In this document: positions 18,561 to 28,703 of the stretch, piece by piece
Numbering within the stretch: the stretch's first letter is position 1
Layout: the number at the start of each line of letters is the position of its first letter
Assembly: GCA_001464615.1 (NCBI GenBank)
Contig: LNFI01000019.1
Span: 41,991-105,990 of the forward strand
Reading direction: 5' to 3'
Length of the DNA: 64,000 nucleotides
From: Sphingomonadales bacterium Ga0077557
GTDB lineage: Bacteria; Pseudomonadota; Alphaproteobacteria; Sphingomonadales; Sphingomonadaceae
Position numbers and translations under genes: made by a program
Notes under the pieces: generated by a model
Databases searched by the model: none
Told to the model about the DNA's origin: nothing
The model's input: the letters and a program-made list of their open reading frames with translations, nothing else

Positions 18561-18717
18561 ATTTAGACGTCGACAACCCCCGCGGGATCGACTTCCCTAG
18601 CGCCAGGGCACTGCAGTTGATTGAAAAAAAATCAGCAAAATCATCTGGTAAGGCTAGCCAGGCCCTGGCATGATTACCAGCATTGAAATCTGCACAACGT
18701 CCGGAGGATTGGGGATC

Positions 18718-19074
18718 ATGCGCTTCATGGCATTGTTGATCGGCCTTGCCGTCAGTGTAGCCGCCGCGGCGCAAGAATCGCCGCATGATTTCGGCGGCGC
18801 AATACCGCTCAGTCCGGAAGGGTGGTTCTCCCAGGATGATTATCCACCGCAGGCAAAGGCGAATAGAAAAATCGGCCTGGTCAGATTTCAATTCGATATC
18901 AATATGACCGGACGGGTAGAGCATTGCACCATCACGCAATCATCGGGCAGCCCGGACCTGGATCAGCAAACCTGCCGGTTGCTTGCGCGGCGCGGGCGAT
19001 TCAAGCCACCGGTGAACGAGCAAGGCGAGCCAATCGCGACAAAAGGCCGTTCACAGGTTTTGTGGAGGTTATGA
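18718..19074 (+). CDS. TonB C-terminal-domain (energy transducer-like) periplasmic protein
   Basis: A 118-residue protein. A Sec signal (MALLIGLAVSVAAAAQ) leads directly to a TonB-type C-terminal domain: DDYPPQAKANRKIGLVRFQF, then GRVEHCTITQSSGSPDLDQQTC, RGRFKPPVNEQG. It lacks the N-terminal membrane anchor and proline linker of true TonB, so it is a soluble TonB-fold protein, common in sphingomonads and of unknown use. GGAGG in front supports ATG 18718. Some 230 bases after its stop hold no gene I can support. Confidence 0.8.
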   Translation: MRFMALLIGLAVSVAAAAQESPHDFGGAIPLSPEGWFSQDDYPPQAKANRKIGLVRFQFDINMTGRVEHCTITQSSGSPDLDQQTCRLLARRGRFKPPVNEQGEPIATKGRSQVLWRL

Positions 19075-19305
19075 CGGTTCCGACGACTGGCAAAGGTGCT
19101 GCCGGGCACGCTGACACCGGGCGGGCCTTGTTAGCGGCGGTTCGTTCCGAAAACTTTCCTGCCGGACCGGGTTGTGCCATCTGCGGTCGATGATCCGAAC
19201 CGCTTCGTCCCGGACAATTCATGCAAAGGCGGCGATTTTGCGCGTTGCGATCGACGCGATGGAGCCACGCAACTTCCGCAGCTTTACCGCCGCCGGTGAT
19301 GCTTG

Positions 19306-20079
19306 ATGACACCGCGCATCCTCATCATCGCCGGGTCTGATTCGGGCGGTGGTGCCGGGATCCAGGCCGATATCAAGACGGTGACGATGCTTGGCGGCCA
19401 TGCCATGACCGCAATCACCGCTATCACCGCGCAGAATACGCTGGGGGTGCAGGCGGTAATGCCAGTGCCGACGGAGATGGTGATCGCGCAGATTGATTCC
19501 TGCATCGCTGACATTGGTGTCGATGCGATCAAGATCGGGATGCTGGGATCGGCGGCAACGGCGCAGGCGGTTGCTGATCGGCTTGCCGCGCTTGATGTGC
19601 CGATCATCTTCGATCCCGTGATGATCGCGACGAGTGGATCGATGCTGGCCGATGCCGATACCATTGCCGCCTTTGGCCGATTGATGGATCTGGCGTCGGT
19701 CGTCACCCCCAATATTCCCGAACTGGCCGCGTTGGGCGGTGAAGCTGCGGTGCTGGCGCATGGTTGCCACCTGGTTGCCAAAGGGGGGCATGGCGAGGGC
19801 CATTATATCGTCGATCGCCTGATTTCTCCCGCTGGGCCGCTGCGCGAGCTAAACGGCAAACGGATCGACACGACGAGCACGCACGGCACGGGGTGCACCT
19901 TCGCCAGCGCGCTCGCCTGCGGGCTGGGCCAGGGACTGGCGGTGAGCGACGCCTTTGTCCGCGCGGTCAGATTTGTGCGGATTGCGCTGCTGTCCGCGCC
20001 GGATCTGGGCAATGGCCATGGTCCGATGGGGCATCATTTGGGGGTGTCGCCCTTTGATGAGCTTGAGGGCGATGCATGA
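19306..20079 (+). CDS. thiD: Hydroxymethylpyrimidine/phosphomethylpyrimidine kinase ThiD
   Basis: A 257-residue ribokinase-fold enzyme phosphorylating HMP and HMP-P in thiamine synthesis. The start [20 protein letters not shown], the VFDPVM-type block [22 protein letters not shown] and the anion-hole/catalytic [17 protein letters not shown] are all present. ATG 19306 is preferred over a TTG three bases earlier. Its end overlaps rnhB by 4 bases. Confidence 0.96.
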   Translation: MTPRILIIAGSDSGGGAGIQADIKTVTMLGGHAMTAITAITAQNTLGVQAVMPVPTEMVIAQIDSCIADIGVDAIKIGMLGSAATAQAVADRLAALDVPIIFDPVMIATSGSMLADADTIAAFGRLMDLASVVTPNIPELAALGGEAAVLAHGCHLVAKGGHGEGHYIVDRLISPAGPLRELNGKRIDTTSTHGTGCTFASALACGLGQGLAVSDAFVRAVRFVRIALLSAPDLGNGHGPMGHHLGVSPFDELEGDA

Positions 20080-20633
20080 TTGCGGGTGTCGACGAAGCCG
20101 GTCGCGGGCCGCTGGCCGGGCCGGTGGTGGCCGCCGCTGTGATCCTGTGCCCCGGTGGCATTGCCGGGCTGAACGATAGCAAGAAGCTGAGTGCCGCGCA
20201 GCGGGAGCGGCTGTTCGCCACGATTGTCGCGCGCTGCACTATTGGTATCGGCATGGCCAGCGTCGCGGAGATTGATTCGCTCAACATCCTATGGGCGACG
20301 ATGCTGGCGATGGAGCGCGCGGTTGCCGAGTTGGGGGTGGCGCCTGACGATGTGCTGGTCGATGGCAATCGTTGCCCGACATGGCAGTGGCGATCGCGGG
20401 CGATTATCGGTGGTGATGCGATCGAGCCCTGTATCTCGGCGGCGTCGATTGTCGCCAAGGTCACGCGAGACCGCATCATGGTTGCGGCTGATCGCGACTA
20501 TCCCAGCTATGGTTGGGCGTCGAACAAGGGTTATGGCGCGCGGGTGCACCTCGACGCGCTCGCCCGTTTGGGGCCAACGCCGCTGCATCGACGCTCATTT
20601 GCGCCCGTCGCCCGGGCATATCTGGACCGGTGA
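20076..20633 (+). CDS. rnhB: Ribonuclease HII
   Basis: A 185-residue RNase HII that removes ribonucleotides from DNA. The catalytic start [19 protein letters not shown] and later VDGN and [10 protein letters not shown] are as in the family. It is coupled to thiD by an ATGA overlap and followed by the ccrM control region. Confidence 0.96.
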   Translation: MIAGVDEAGRGPLAGPVVAAAVILCPGGIAGLNDSKKLSAAQRERLFATIVARCTIGIGMASVAEIDSLNILWATMLAMERAVAELGVAPDDVLVDGNRCPTWQWRSRAIIGGDAIEPCISAASIVAKVTRDRIMVAADRDYPSYGWASNKGYGARVHLDALARLGPTPLHRRSFAPVARAYLDR

Positions 20634-20751
20634 GTCTTTTGAGTCACACCACCATTACTTGCGATGATGCGCGCTGACGGACTCAATATATCGTTTTGAT
20701 CGTGAAATGTTCCGCCGCGTTAACGATTTACTCATTGGAATCGTTAACCAT
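20632..20751. promoter_or_regulatory. ccrM control region: four GANTC sites, palindrome and CtrA-like half site
   Basis: GANTC sites occur at 20632-20636, 20641-20645, 20680-20684 and 20738-20742. A perfect inverted repeat GTTAACGATT (20719-20728) / AATCGTTAAC (20739-20748) flanks a 10-base spacer and holds the fourth site. TTAACCAT (20744-20751) matches a CtrA half site. In Caulobacter ccrM is driven by CtrA and damped by methylation of GANTC in its own promoter; the same logic is inferred here. Confidence 0.7.
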
Positions 20752-20762
20752 TGTTTTCTTGA

Positions 20763-21941
<1,179 letters not shown>

Positions 21942-21946
21942 CGGCG

Positions 21947-23002
21947 ATGCACCTTCGCCCGGTCCAGTTTGTCGACACGCCGGTTGGTCGCGATGGGCAG
22001 GTGGCGCGGTTGGCGGGCGGAATGCTGTGGTTCGCCGCTTATGAAGTGATCGACGCAGGGCAGCGCCGTACCGTCTCGATCACCGACTTCGACACCCACT
22101 TCGCGCAAGACGGAGCGGCGATGCGCCTGCACCGCGCGATGATTGCCGCGCGTGCGCCGCTGATTCTTGGCGAGCGCGTGCTCCGGCTCGATCAACCGCA
22201 TGTTGCCGGCATATTGAATGTCACGCCCGACAGCTTTTCTGACGGCGGCGCGCTGGAGGATGATCCGGTCGCTGCTGCCAATGCCGGGTTCGATATGGTC
22301 GCCAAGGGCGCGAGCGTGATCGATCTGGGTGGCGAATCGACCCGGCCTGGCGCGCAATTGGTGTGGGAAGGCGATGAAGTGAAGCGCGTCGTCCCGGTGG
22401 TGGAGCGGCTGGTGAAAAGTGGGGCGATCGTGTCGCTCGATACGCGCAAGGCGGCGGTGATGGAGGCTGGCCTGGCGGCAGGCGCCCATCTCATCAACGA
22501 TGTGTCGGCGCTGCTTTGGGACGATCGCGCGCTGGCGGTGGTGGCGAAGGCCGATTGCCCGGTCATCCTGATGCATTCGCCCGACCCGGCAAAGGGGCCG
22601 CATGGCGGCAGCGGCTATGGGGACGTGCTGGTCGAGGTGTTCGACTGGTTGGAGGCGCGGATCGCGGCGGTGGTGGCAGCGGGCGTCGATCGCGCGCGGA
22701 TTATCGCCGATCCAGGCATTGGCTTTGGCAAGGGGCTGGCAGAAAATCTGGCGCTGCTGAACGGGCTGGCGATGTTCCACGGGCTGGGTTGCCCGATCAT
22801 GCTGGGCGCTAGCCGCAAACGGATGATCGGCGCGCTGTCGAATGAGGCACCGGTCGGCGAACGACTCGGCGGATCGCTGGCGCTGGCGCTGAAGGGGGCG
22901 GAAGCGGGCGTGCAATTGCTGCGCGTCCATGACGTGGCGGAAACGGTGCAGGCGCTAAGGGTGTGGCGCGGGTGCAAGGATCAGGCGCTGGTGGGGCGGT
23001 AG
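21947..23002 (+). CDS. folP: Dihydropteroate synthase
   Basis: A 351-residue TIM-barrel enzyme joining pABA to 6-hydroxymethyl-dihydropterin pyrophosphate for folate. GILNVTPDSFSDGG, DLGGESTRPGA, DPGIGFGKG and LGASRKRMIG are the family blocks. It has an N-terminal extension of about 75 residues ahead of the barrel, longer than E. coli FolP. It starts 5 bases after the ccrM stop, so the two are probably one unit. Confidence 0.95.
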   Translation: MHLRPVQFVDTPVGRDGQVARLAGGMLWFAAYEVIDAGQRRTVSITDFDTHFAQDGAAMRLHRAMIAARAPLILGERVLRLDQPHVAGILNVTPDSFSDGGALEDDPVAAANAGFDMVAKGASVIDLGGESTRPGAQLVWEGDEVKRVVPVVERLVKSGAIVSLDTRKAAVMEAGLAAGAHLINDVSALLWDDRALAVVAKADCPVILMHSPDPAKGPHGGSGYGDVLVEVFDWLEARIAAVVAAGVDRARIIADPGIGFGKGLAENLALLNGLAMFHGLGCPIMLGASRKRMIGALSNEAPVGERLGGSLALALKGAEAGVQLLRVHDVAETVQALRVWRGCKDQALVGR

Positions 23003-23004
23003 CC

Positions 23005-23316
23005 ATGGCTGTGATGGTGGTGGTCATCGGCACGATTCGCTTGGCCCCGGGCGCAGTCGATCGCGCGCGGCCAGCGATGGCGCAGATGGTTGCCGCAAGC
23101 CGAGCGGAGGATGGCTGTATTGCCTATAGCTATGCAGAAGATGTGCTCGATGCCGGTCTCATCCGCGTGGCAGAGATGTGGCGCGATCAATCTGTGCTCG
23201 AACGGCATTTCACTATGCCGCACCTCACCGCCTGGCGGGCGACATGGCCCGACCTCGGGATCAGCGATCGGGATCTGCGTAGCTACAGAATCGATAGTGA
23301 ATTGAATGTTTTATAG
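23005..23316 (+). CDS. Antibiotic biosynthesis monooxygenase (ABM) domain protein
   Basis: A 103-residue dimeric ferredoxin-like ABM/YgiN protein: GTIRLAPGAVDRARPAMAQM, AEDGCIAYSYAEDV, RVAEMWRDQSVLERHFTMPH. Members act as small monooxygenases or quinone-binding enzymes; the substrate is not predictable. It starts 2 bases after folP. Confidence 0.9.
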   Translation: MAVMVVVIGTIRLAPGAVDRARPAMAQMVAASRAEDGCIAYSYAEDVLDAGLIRVAEMWRDQSVLERHFTMPHLTAWRATWPDLGISDRDLRSYRIDSELNVL

Positions 23317-23374
23317 ATCTGTTAACGATCAGATACCTATAGTGGTTACTGAATAGTTGAGAGGTTCTTTTCCG

Positions 23375-23791
23375 ATGCGAACGTTACTTTCGGTTGTTGG
23401 TGGTGGAGCGCTTAGTGCCGCATTGGCGACATCTGCAATCGCTGTTGGGCATGATACACCCATGTATTTGCTGTCGATGGAGATGTCGGATGGCAAACGT
23501 CTTGTCGCCAAGCCGACACTCAGGTTCAAAGGCGACGAGCCAGCGCAGATCGAAATCGGCGAACAAGATGGCAGCCGCTATAGCATGCAGGTCACGCTTT
23601 CACCGCAAGCGGATGGCACCGTGAGCATGGCCTCGACGATTACCGTTGCGCCCGCTGGACGCGCGGCCCATCGGGTGATGCCGGTACTGCGGGTCGGGCT
23701 GGGAAAGCCAAGCACATTTGAATTCGGCACCGAAAGCCCGACCGAAAAGCCTTTCCGGGTGAACTTTACGGTTGATCGCACGGGCGGGTGA
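23375..23791 (+). CDS. Secreted hypothetical protein
   Basis: A 138-residue protein with a clear Sec signal (RTLLSVVGGGALSAALATSA) and a beta-rich mature part (LVAKPTLRFKGDEPAQIEIG, YSMQVTLSPQ). It resembles small periplasmic proteins kept in sphingomonads, with no known function. GAGAGG about 10 bases before ATG 23375 supports the start. It converges on the NtrC-like gene with only 4 bases between the stops. Confidence 0.7.
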   Translation: MRTLLSVVGGGALSAALATSAIAVGHDTPMYLLSMEMSDGKRLVAKPTLRFKGDEPAQIEIGEQDGSRYSMQVTLSPQADGTVSMASTITVAPAGRAAHRVMPVLRVGLGKPSTFEFGTESPTEKPFRVNFTVDRTGG

Positions 23792-23795
23792 TTGC

Positions 23796-25217
23796 TCAGG
23801 CCGCGTTGTCGATCCCGAGTTCACCCAGCTTGCGATACAGCGTCGATCGGCCGATCCCCAGCCGCCGCGCGACTTCGGTCATGCGGCCGCGGTAATGGCC
23901 GATGGCGAGGCGGATGACATCGGCTTCGATTTCCTCAAGCGCGCGCATGTTGCCATCTGGGCGGAACAAGGTGACGCCGCCACTCGCGGGTGTGGCCGAC
24001 GTGCTGGGTCCAGCCGCCCGCTTGGCGCTGAGCGCGGCGATTTGGGGGAAATCGTTGCGATTGAGGGCATTGGCTTCGCACAACACCGCTGCCCGAAACA
24101 GCGCATTTTGCAGCTGGCGAACATTGCCCGGCCAATCATAATTGACGAGCAATTGCAGCGCGTCGTCAGTGATGCCGATCGGTCGTAACCCTGGTTGCTG
24201 CGCGATTCGGGCGAGCAGATGCCGGGCAAGCGCCGGGATATCCCCAGTGCGTTCACGCAACGGCGGGATCGTGACCTGGACGACGTTGAGCCGGTAATAA
24301 AGGTCCTCGCGGAATCGCCCGGCTTCGACTTCATCGAGCAGCTTTTTATTGGTGGCCGCGATCACGCGGACATCGACTTCGCGGGTATGGCGCGCGCCGA
24401 TCGGCTGAATTTCGCCCGATTGCAGCACGCGGAGCAATTTGACCTGTGCGTCGAGCGGCATCTCGCCAACCTCATCGAGGAAGATCGTGCCGCCATCGGC
24501 TTCGACAAAGCGGCCGAGTTTGCGTTCAAATGCGCCAGTGAACGCGCCCTTTTCATGGCCGAATAATTCCGATTCGACCAGATTGGCGGGGATCGCGCCG
24601 CAGTTAACCGTGATCATCGCCTTTTTGGCGCGCGGGCTGGCGGCATGGATTGCCTCTGCGACGACTTCCTTGCCGACGCCGCTTTCGCCCTCCAGCAGCA
24701 CGGCGACGCGCGCCCGCGCTGCCTTGGCAGCAATGGCTAGCGCCGCGCGAAACATGGGTTCTGACCCGACAATTTCGTCAAAGGCGAGCAGGGCGGGAAT
24801 TTTCTCCGTCAGCGGGCGCAGTTCGCCAGCGCTGTTGCTCGCCACGGCAGCCTCTAGCGCGCAGAGCAGGCGTTCGGGTGCCAATGGTTTGACCAGGAAA
24901 TCCGTGGCGCCTGCGCGCATTGCCGCTACTGCCTGCGCGACTGAGCCATTGGCCGTCAGCATCAGAATTGGCAGCGAAGGGCGCCGCAGCCGTAATTCAG
25001 TGATGAGCCCGGCGGCATCTGCCTCTGGCGTCCAGTGGTCGATCAGGATCGCATCAAGCTGCATCCCGTCCTGTGTTCCAAGGGTTGCGATCGCCATTTC
25101 GCCGTCGCAGGCGAAGACGGAGCGCCATCCGCCACGGGCGGCAAGTGCTGCCACCAGCCGACGCTGGGCGGGCTCATCATCGATCAACATTAGCAGGCGC
25201 TGGCCATTGCGCGTCAT
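23796..25217 (-). CDS. NtrC-type sigma-54-dependent response regulator
   Basis: A 473-residue protein. It has an N-terminal receiver (acidic pocket LMLIDDE, phospho-Asp in AILIDHW, Lys in DFLVKPL) and a central AAA+ domain with Walker A LLEGESGVGKE, the sigma-54 contact loop GAFTGA and Walker B GGTIFLDEVGEMP. It ends in a Fis-type helix-turn-helix (MTEVARRLGIGRSTLYRKL). It activates sigma-54 promoters on phosphorylation. No histidine kinase gene is next to it, so it is an orphan here. It is divergent from the cox IV / pnt genes. Confidence 0.94.
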   Translation of the reverse strand: MTRNGQRLLMLIDDEPAQRRLVAALAARGGWRSVFACDGEMAIATLGTQDGMQLDAILIDHWTPEADAAGLITELRLRRPSLPILMLTANGSVAQAVAAMRAGATDFLVKPLAPERLLCALEAAVASNSAGELRPLTEKIPALLAFDEIVGSEPMFRAALAIAAKAARARVAVLLEGESGVGKEVVAEAIHAASPRAKKAMITVNCGAIPANLVESELFGHEKGAFTGAFERKLGRFVEADGGTIFLDEVGEMPLDAQVKLLRVLQSGEIQPIGARHTREVDVRVIAATNKKLLDEVEAGRFREDLYYRLNVVQVTIPPLRERTGDIPALARHLLARIAQQPGLRPIGITDDALQLLVNYDWPGNVRQLQNALFRAAVLCEANALNRNDFPQIAALSAKRAAGPSTSATPASGGVTLFRPDGNMRALEEIEADVIRLAIGHYRGRMTEVARRLGIGRSTLYRKLGELGIDNAA

Positions 25218-25358
25218 ATAGCCGTCCCCAATCGTCCCTGTTCGAGTGGGTAACCTTAACGACAGGGAGTAAAGGCGGGCTTAAAGCCGGGGCTTGAGGT
25301 GTGGGCAGCCCCCGGTTAAGGGCGAAGGGGAATGATTTTGGCTGTGGGGTGAAAGCAC

Positions 25359-25484
25359 ATGACCGGCAACGGGAACATCGAGACGCAGCAGGCGACCTAT
25401 GGCAAGGTGATGGCGTGGCTGAAATGGGGGGCGCTGGGGTCCTTTGCGCTCGCCGCCTTCGTCGTCTGGCTGATTGCGGGCTGA
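25359..25484 (+). CDS. aa3-type cytochrome c oxidase subunit IV (41 residues)
   Basis: A very short ORF: a polar start (NIETQQATYGKVMAWLKWGA) followed by one membrane helix (LGSFALAAFVVWLIAG). This is the bacterial aa3 subunit IV pattern, a single helix that packs against the oxidase core. It lies 7 bases before pntA, an arrangement seen in other alphaproteobacteria. Start ATG 25359 with GTGAAAG upstream is a modest site. Confidence 0.75.
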   Translation: MTGNGNIETQQATYGKVMAWLKWGALGSFALAAFVVWLIAG

Positions 25485-25491
25485 CCCGGCG

Positions 25492-26613
25492 GTGAAGATT
25501 GCCCTTTTGAAGGAGCAGGCCGCAGGCGAAAACCGCGTTGCCGGGACACCCGAAACGGTCAAGAAGTTCATCGCCTTAGGGGCGACCGTATCGGTCGAAG
25601 CCGGGGCCGGTGCTGGCGCAGCAATTGCCGATACGCAGTTCGCTGATGCCGGGGCGGCGCTGGGGTCGCGGGCTGAAACGCTTAGCGGCGCTGATATCGT
25701 GCTTGGCGTGCAGGGGCCTGATCCAGCGAGCCTGGCTGGGGCGGCGCCTGGCGCCTGGATCGTTGCATCGCTTAATCCCTTTGGGGAGCGCGCGCGAGTC
25801 GATAGCTATGCGGCGGCGGGTTTTGAAGCGCTGGCGATGGAATTCATGCCGCGAATCACCCGCGCGCAATCGATGGATATTCTGTCGTCGCAGTCGAATC
25901 TCTCGGGCTATAAGGCGGTGCTTGATGCCGCAGCCGAATATGGCCGTGCGTTTCCGATGATGATGACGGCGGCGGGAACGGTGTCAGCCGCGCGCGTCTT
26001 CGTGATGGGTGTGGGCGTGGCCGGGCTGCAGGCAATTGCCACCGCGCGCCGCCTGGGCGCGCAGGTTTCTGCCACCGATGTGCGATCGGCGACCAAGGAG
26101 CAGATCCAGTCGCTGGGCGCCAAGCCGATTTTCGTTGAGAATGTGAAGGGCATCGAGGGCGAGGGCGCAGGCGGCTATGCTGGCGAGATGAGCCCGGAAT
26201 ACCAGGCGGCACAGGCCGAATTGGTGTCGAGCCACATCGCCAAGCAGGATATCGTCATCACGACGGCGCTGATCCCCGGTCGGCCAGCGCCACGCCTGAT
26301 CAGCGACGCCCAGATCGCGACGATGCGGCCGGGCAGCGTGATCGTCGATCTGGCGGTCGAAGCCGGTGGCAATGTCGAGGGCGCGGTTGCGGGTGAAGTG
26401 GTGACCGTGCACGGCGTGAAGATCGTCGGGCACAAGAATGTCGCCGGGCGGTTGGCAGCGGATTCTTCCGCCCTGTTTGCGCGCAATCTTTTCAACTTTC
26501 TGTCGGCCTTTTGGGACAAGGAAAGCGGCAAGCCTGTGCTCGACGAAGAGATTGGCGACGCGATCCGGCTGACCAAGGATGGCAAGGTCGTCAACGCACG
26601 GCTGCTGGGCTGA
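25492..26613 (+). CDS. pntAA: NAD(P) transhydrogenase subunit alpha, part 1
   Basis: A 373-residue NAD(H)-binding dI subunit starting at GTG 25492 ([20 protein letters not shown]); a TTG 18 bases upstream is in frame. [31 protein letters not shown] and the Rossmann loop [20 protein letters not shown] fit PntA/AlaDH. In alphaproteobacteria the alpha subunit is split, and the membrane part follows as a separate gene here. With pntAB and pntB it forms the proton-pumping transhydrogenase that makes NADPH from NADH. Confidence 0.95.
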   Translation: MKIALLKEQAAGENRVAGTPETVKKFIALGATVSVEAGAGAGAAIADTQFADAGAALGSRAETLSGADIVLGVQGPDPASLAGAAPGAWIVASLNPFGERARVDSYAAAGFEALAMEFMPRITRAQSMDILSSQSNLSGYKAVLDAAAEYGRAFPMMMTAAGTVSAARVFVMGVGVAGLQAIATARRLGAQVSATDVRSATKEQIQSLGAKPIFVENVKGIEGEGAGGYAGEMSPEYQAAQAELVSSHIAKQDIVITTALIPGRPAPRLISDAQIATMRPGSVIVDLAVEAGGNVEGAVAGEVVTVHGVKIVGHKNVAGRLAADSSALFARNLFNFLSAFWDKESGKPVLDEEIGDAIRLTKDGKVVNARLLG

Positions 26614-26627
26614 TCAAGGGGACGATC

Positions 26628-26936
26628 ATGGATTTTGTTTCTACTCTATCGGTCTTCGTGATGGCCTGTTTCGTCGGCTATTATGTCGTCTGGTCGGTCA
26701 CGCCCGCGCTCCACACGCCGCTGATGGCGGTGACTAACGCGATTTCATCGGTGATCATCGTTGGCGCGTTGATTGCCAGCGCAGCTGCCGGGATTGGCTC
26801 GGGCGGGGCGATCTCGAAATGGCTGGGGCTGCTTGCGGTGGTCTTGGCCAGCGTCAACATCTTCGGCGGCTTTGCGGTCACCGCACGGATGCTGGCGATG
26901 TATAAGAAGAAGGATCGGCCGGCGGCCAAGCACTAA
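26628..26936 (+). CDS. pntAB: NAD(P) transhydrogenase subunit alpha, part 2 (membrane)
   Basis: A 102-residue membrane subunit with three or four helices: [60 protein letters not shown]. It completes the split alpha subunit. It starts 14 bases after part 1 with AAGGGGACG upstream. A repeat element follows before pntB. Confidence 0.95.
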   Translation: MDFVSTLSVFVMACFVGYYVVWSVTPALHTPLMAVTNAISSVIIVGALIASAAAGIGSGGAISKWLGLLAVVLASVNIFGGFAVTARMLAMYKKKDRPAAKH

Positions 26937-26946
26937 CAACATCGTC

Positions 26947-27020
26947 ATCCCGGCACATGCCGGGATCCACCAATCCACCAGCGCGGGCGGCGCGGTGGGC
27001 CCCGGTACAAGCCCGGGGCG
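26947..27020. repeat. REP-like palindromic element between pntAB and pntB
   Basis: ATCCCGGCA (26947-26955) and TGCCGGGAT (26958-26966) form a perfect 9-base hairpin with a 2-base loop. A second GC-rich part follows (CCCCGGTACAAGCCCGGGG region, about 27000-27019). The core GTCATCCCGGC...GCCGGGATCCA is the common extragenic repeat of sphingomonads. It may stabilise or tune the pntAB-pntB transcript. Confidence 0.6.
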
Positions 27021-27039
27021 ACGCCAGGGGGTTTTGAGA

Positions 27040-28527
27040 ATGGAACATATCGCGGTTAATCCCTGGGCATCGCTGGCCTATCTGGTGGCGGGGGTATGCT
27101 TCATCCTCGCGCTGCGCGGGCTATCGTCGCCGTCGACATCGCAGCGCGGCAACCGCATGGGCATTATCGGCATGACGATTGCCGTGGTAACGACGCTGGT
27201 CACGCATGTCCCGCAGGGTGATCTGGGCTTGCTGCCAAGCGATATCGCCGTTTCCTCCACCGTCATCGCGGTGTCCTCAACCTTTAACGCTTTGGGCATG
27301 GCGGAAATTGCCATCGCGCTCGCAATCGGTGCCGTGATCGGCATCGGGATGGCGCGCACGATCAAGATGACGGACATGCCGCAATTGGTTGCGGCCTTTC
27401 ACTCGCTGGTGGGTTTGGCTGCGGTGCTCGTCGGCGCAGCCGCCTATCTCAATCCCGATGCGTTCGGCATTGCCGACGCCGGCGAGATTTTCACCCAGAG
27501 CCGGGTCGAACTTGGCCTCGGCGTCGCAATCGGTGCGATTACCTTTTCGGGCTCTGTCATCGCCTTCCTGAAACTCAACGGTAATATGAGCGGCAAGCCG
27601 ATTATCCTGCCCGCGCGCCATATCATCAACCTGGGCACGCTGGCGGCGATCCTTGGGCTCGTGGCCTATTTCCTGACCGATCAGAGCCCCTGGGTGTTCT
27701 TCGCGATCACGGCGCTCAGCTTCGCGATCGGCTTCTTGCTGATTATCCCGATCGGCGGGGCGGATATGCCGGTCGTTGTGTCGATGCTGAACAGCTATTC
27801 GGGCTGGGCGGCAGCGGCGATGGGCTTCACGCTCCACAATACCGCGATGATCATCACCGGCGCGTTGGTCGGCTCATCGGGCGCGATTCTGTCGTACATC
27901 ATGTGCAAGGCGATGAACCGCAGCTTCATCAGCGTGATTGCGGGCGGCTTTGGCGCGGATGGCGGCAGCAGCGGCGGTGGCGAGGCCAAAGAACAGCGGC
28001 CCTGGAAGCGTGGTTCTGCAGAGGACGCTGCCTTTCTGATGGGCCAAGCCGAACAGGTCATCATCGTGCCCGGTTACGGCATGGCGGTGGCGCAGGCACA
28101 GCATGTGCTGCGCGAAATGACCGACAAGCTGAAGGAGCATGGCGTCAAGGTGAAGTTCGCGATCCATCCGGTCGCGGGCCGTATGCCGGGGCATATGAAC
28201 GTGCTGCTCGCTGAAGCCAGCGTGCCCTATGACGATGTGTTCGAGCTGGAAGACATCAACAGCGAATTCGCGCAGACCGATGTCGCCTTCATCATCGGTG
28301 CCAACGATGTGGTGAACCCGGCGGCCAAGACCGACAAGGGATCGCCCATCTATGGCATGCCCGTGTTTGACGTCGAAAAGGCCAAGACCGTGCTGTTCAT
28401 CAAGCGATCAATGGGCGGTGTCGGCTATGCCGGGGTCGACAATGATGTATTCTACATGGACAATACCATGATGTTGCTCGCTGATGCCAAGAAGATGGTT
28501 GAGGATATCGTCAAGGCTTTGGACTAA
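27040..28527 (+). CDS. pntB: NAD(P) transhydrogenase subunit beta
   Basis: A 495-residue protein with about nine N-terminal membrane helices forming the proton channel, a Gly/Ser-rich linker (GGFGADGGSSGGGEA) and the NADP-binding dIII domain (VIIVPGYGMAVAQAQH, RMPGHMNVLLAEA, FIIGANDVVNPAAKTD, DVEKAKTVLFIKRSM). It works with the two alpha parts just upstream. Length and motifs are normal. Confidence 0.96.
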   Translation: MEHIAVNPWASLAYLVAGVCFILALRGLSSPSTSQRGNRMGIIGMTIAVVTTLVTHVPQGDLGLLPSDIAVSSTVIAVSSTFNALGMAEIAIALAIGAVIGIGMARTIKMTDMPQLVAAFHSLVGLAAVLVGAAAYLNPDAFGIADAGEIFTQSRVELGLGVAIGAITFSGSVIAFLKLNGNMSGKPIILPARHIINLGTLAAILGLVAYFLTDQSPWVFFAITALSFAIGFLLIIPIGGADMPVVVSMLNSYSGWAAAAMGFTLHNTAMIITGALVGSSGAILSYIMCKAMNRSFISVIAGGFGADGGSSGGGEAKEQRPWKRGSAEDAAFLMGQAEQVIIVPGYGMAVAQAQHVLREMTDKLKEHGVKVKFAIHPVAGRMPGHMNVLLAEASVPYDDVFELEDINSEFAQTDVAFIIGANDVVNPAAKTDKGSPIYGMPVFDVEKAKTVLFIKRSMGGVGYAGVDNDVFYMDNTMMLLADAKKMVEDIVKALD

Positions 28528-28703
28528 TTGCTCAAAGCGCGGGCCTGCGGGCCCTGTAGATTGAGCCCAAAGCCTGACAATTGTCTCCATTTTGGCGGCG
28601 TTCGCCTGTCAACACCCGGAAACCCCGCCAATTTGGCGCGGTCTTTGCGCAGATTTCCGCCGCAGGTTCGTAAGACTGCCTGCGAAACGAGCGGAGAACG
28701 GGC

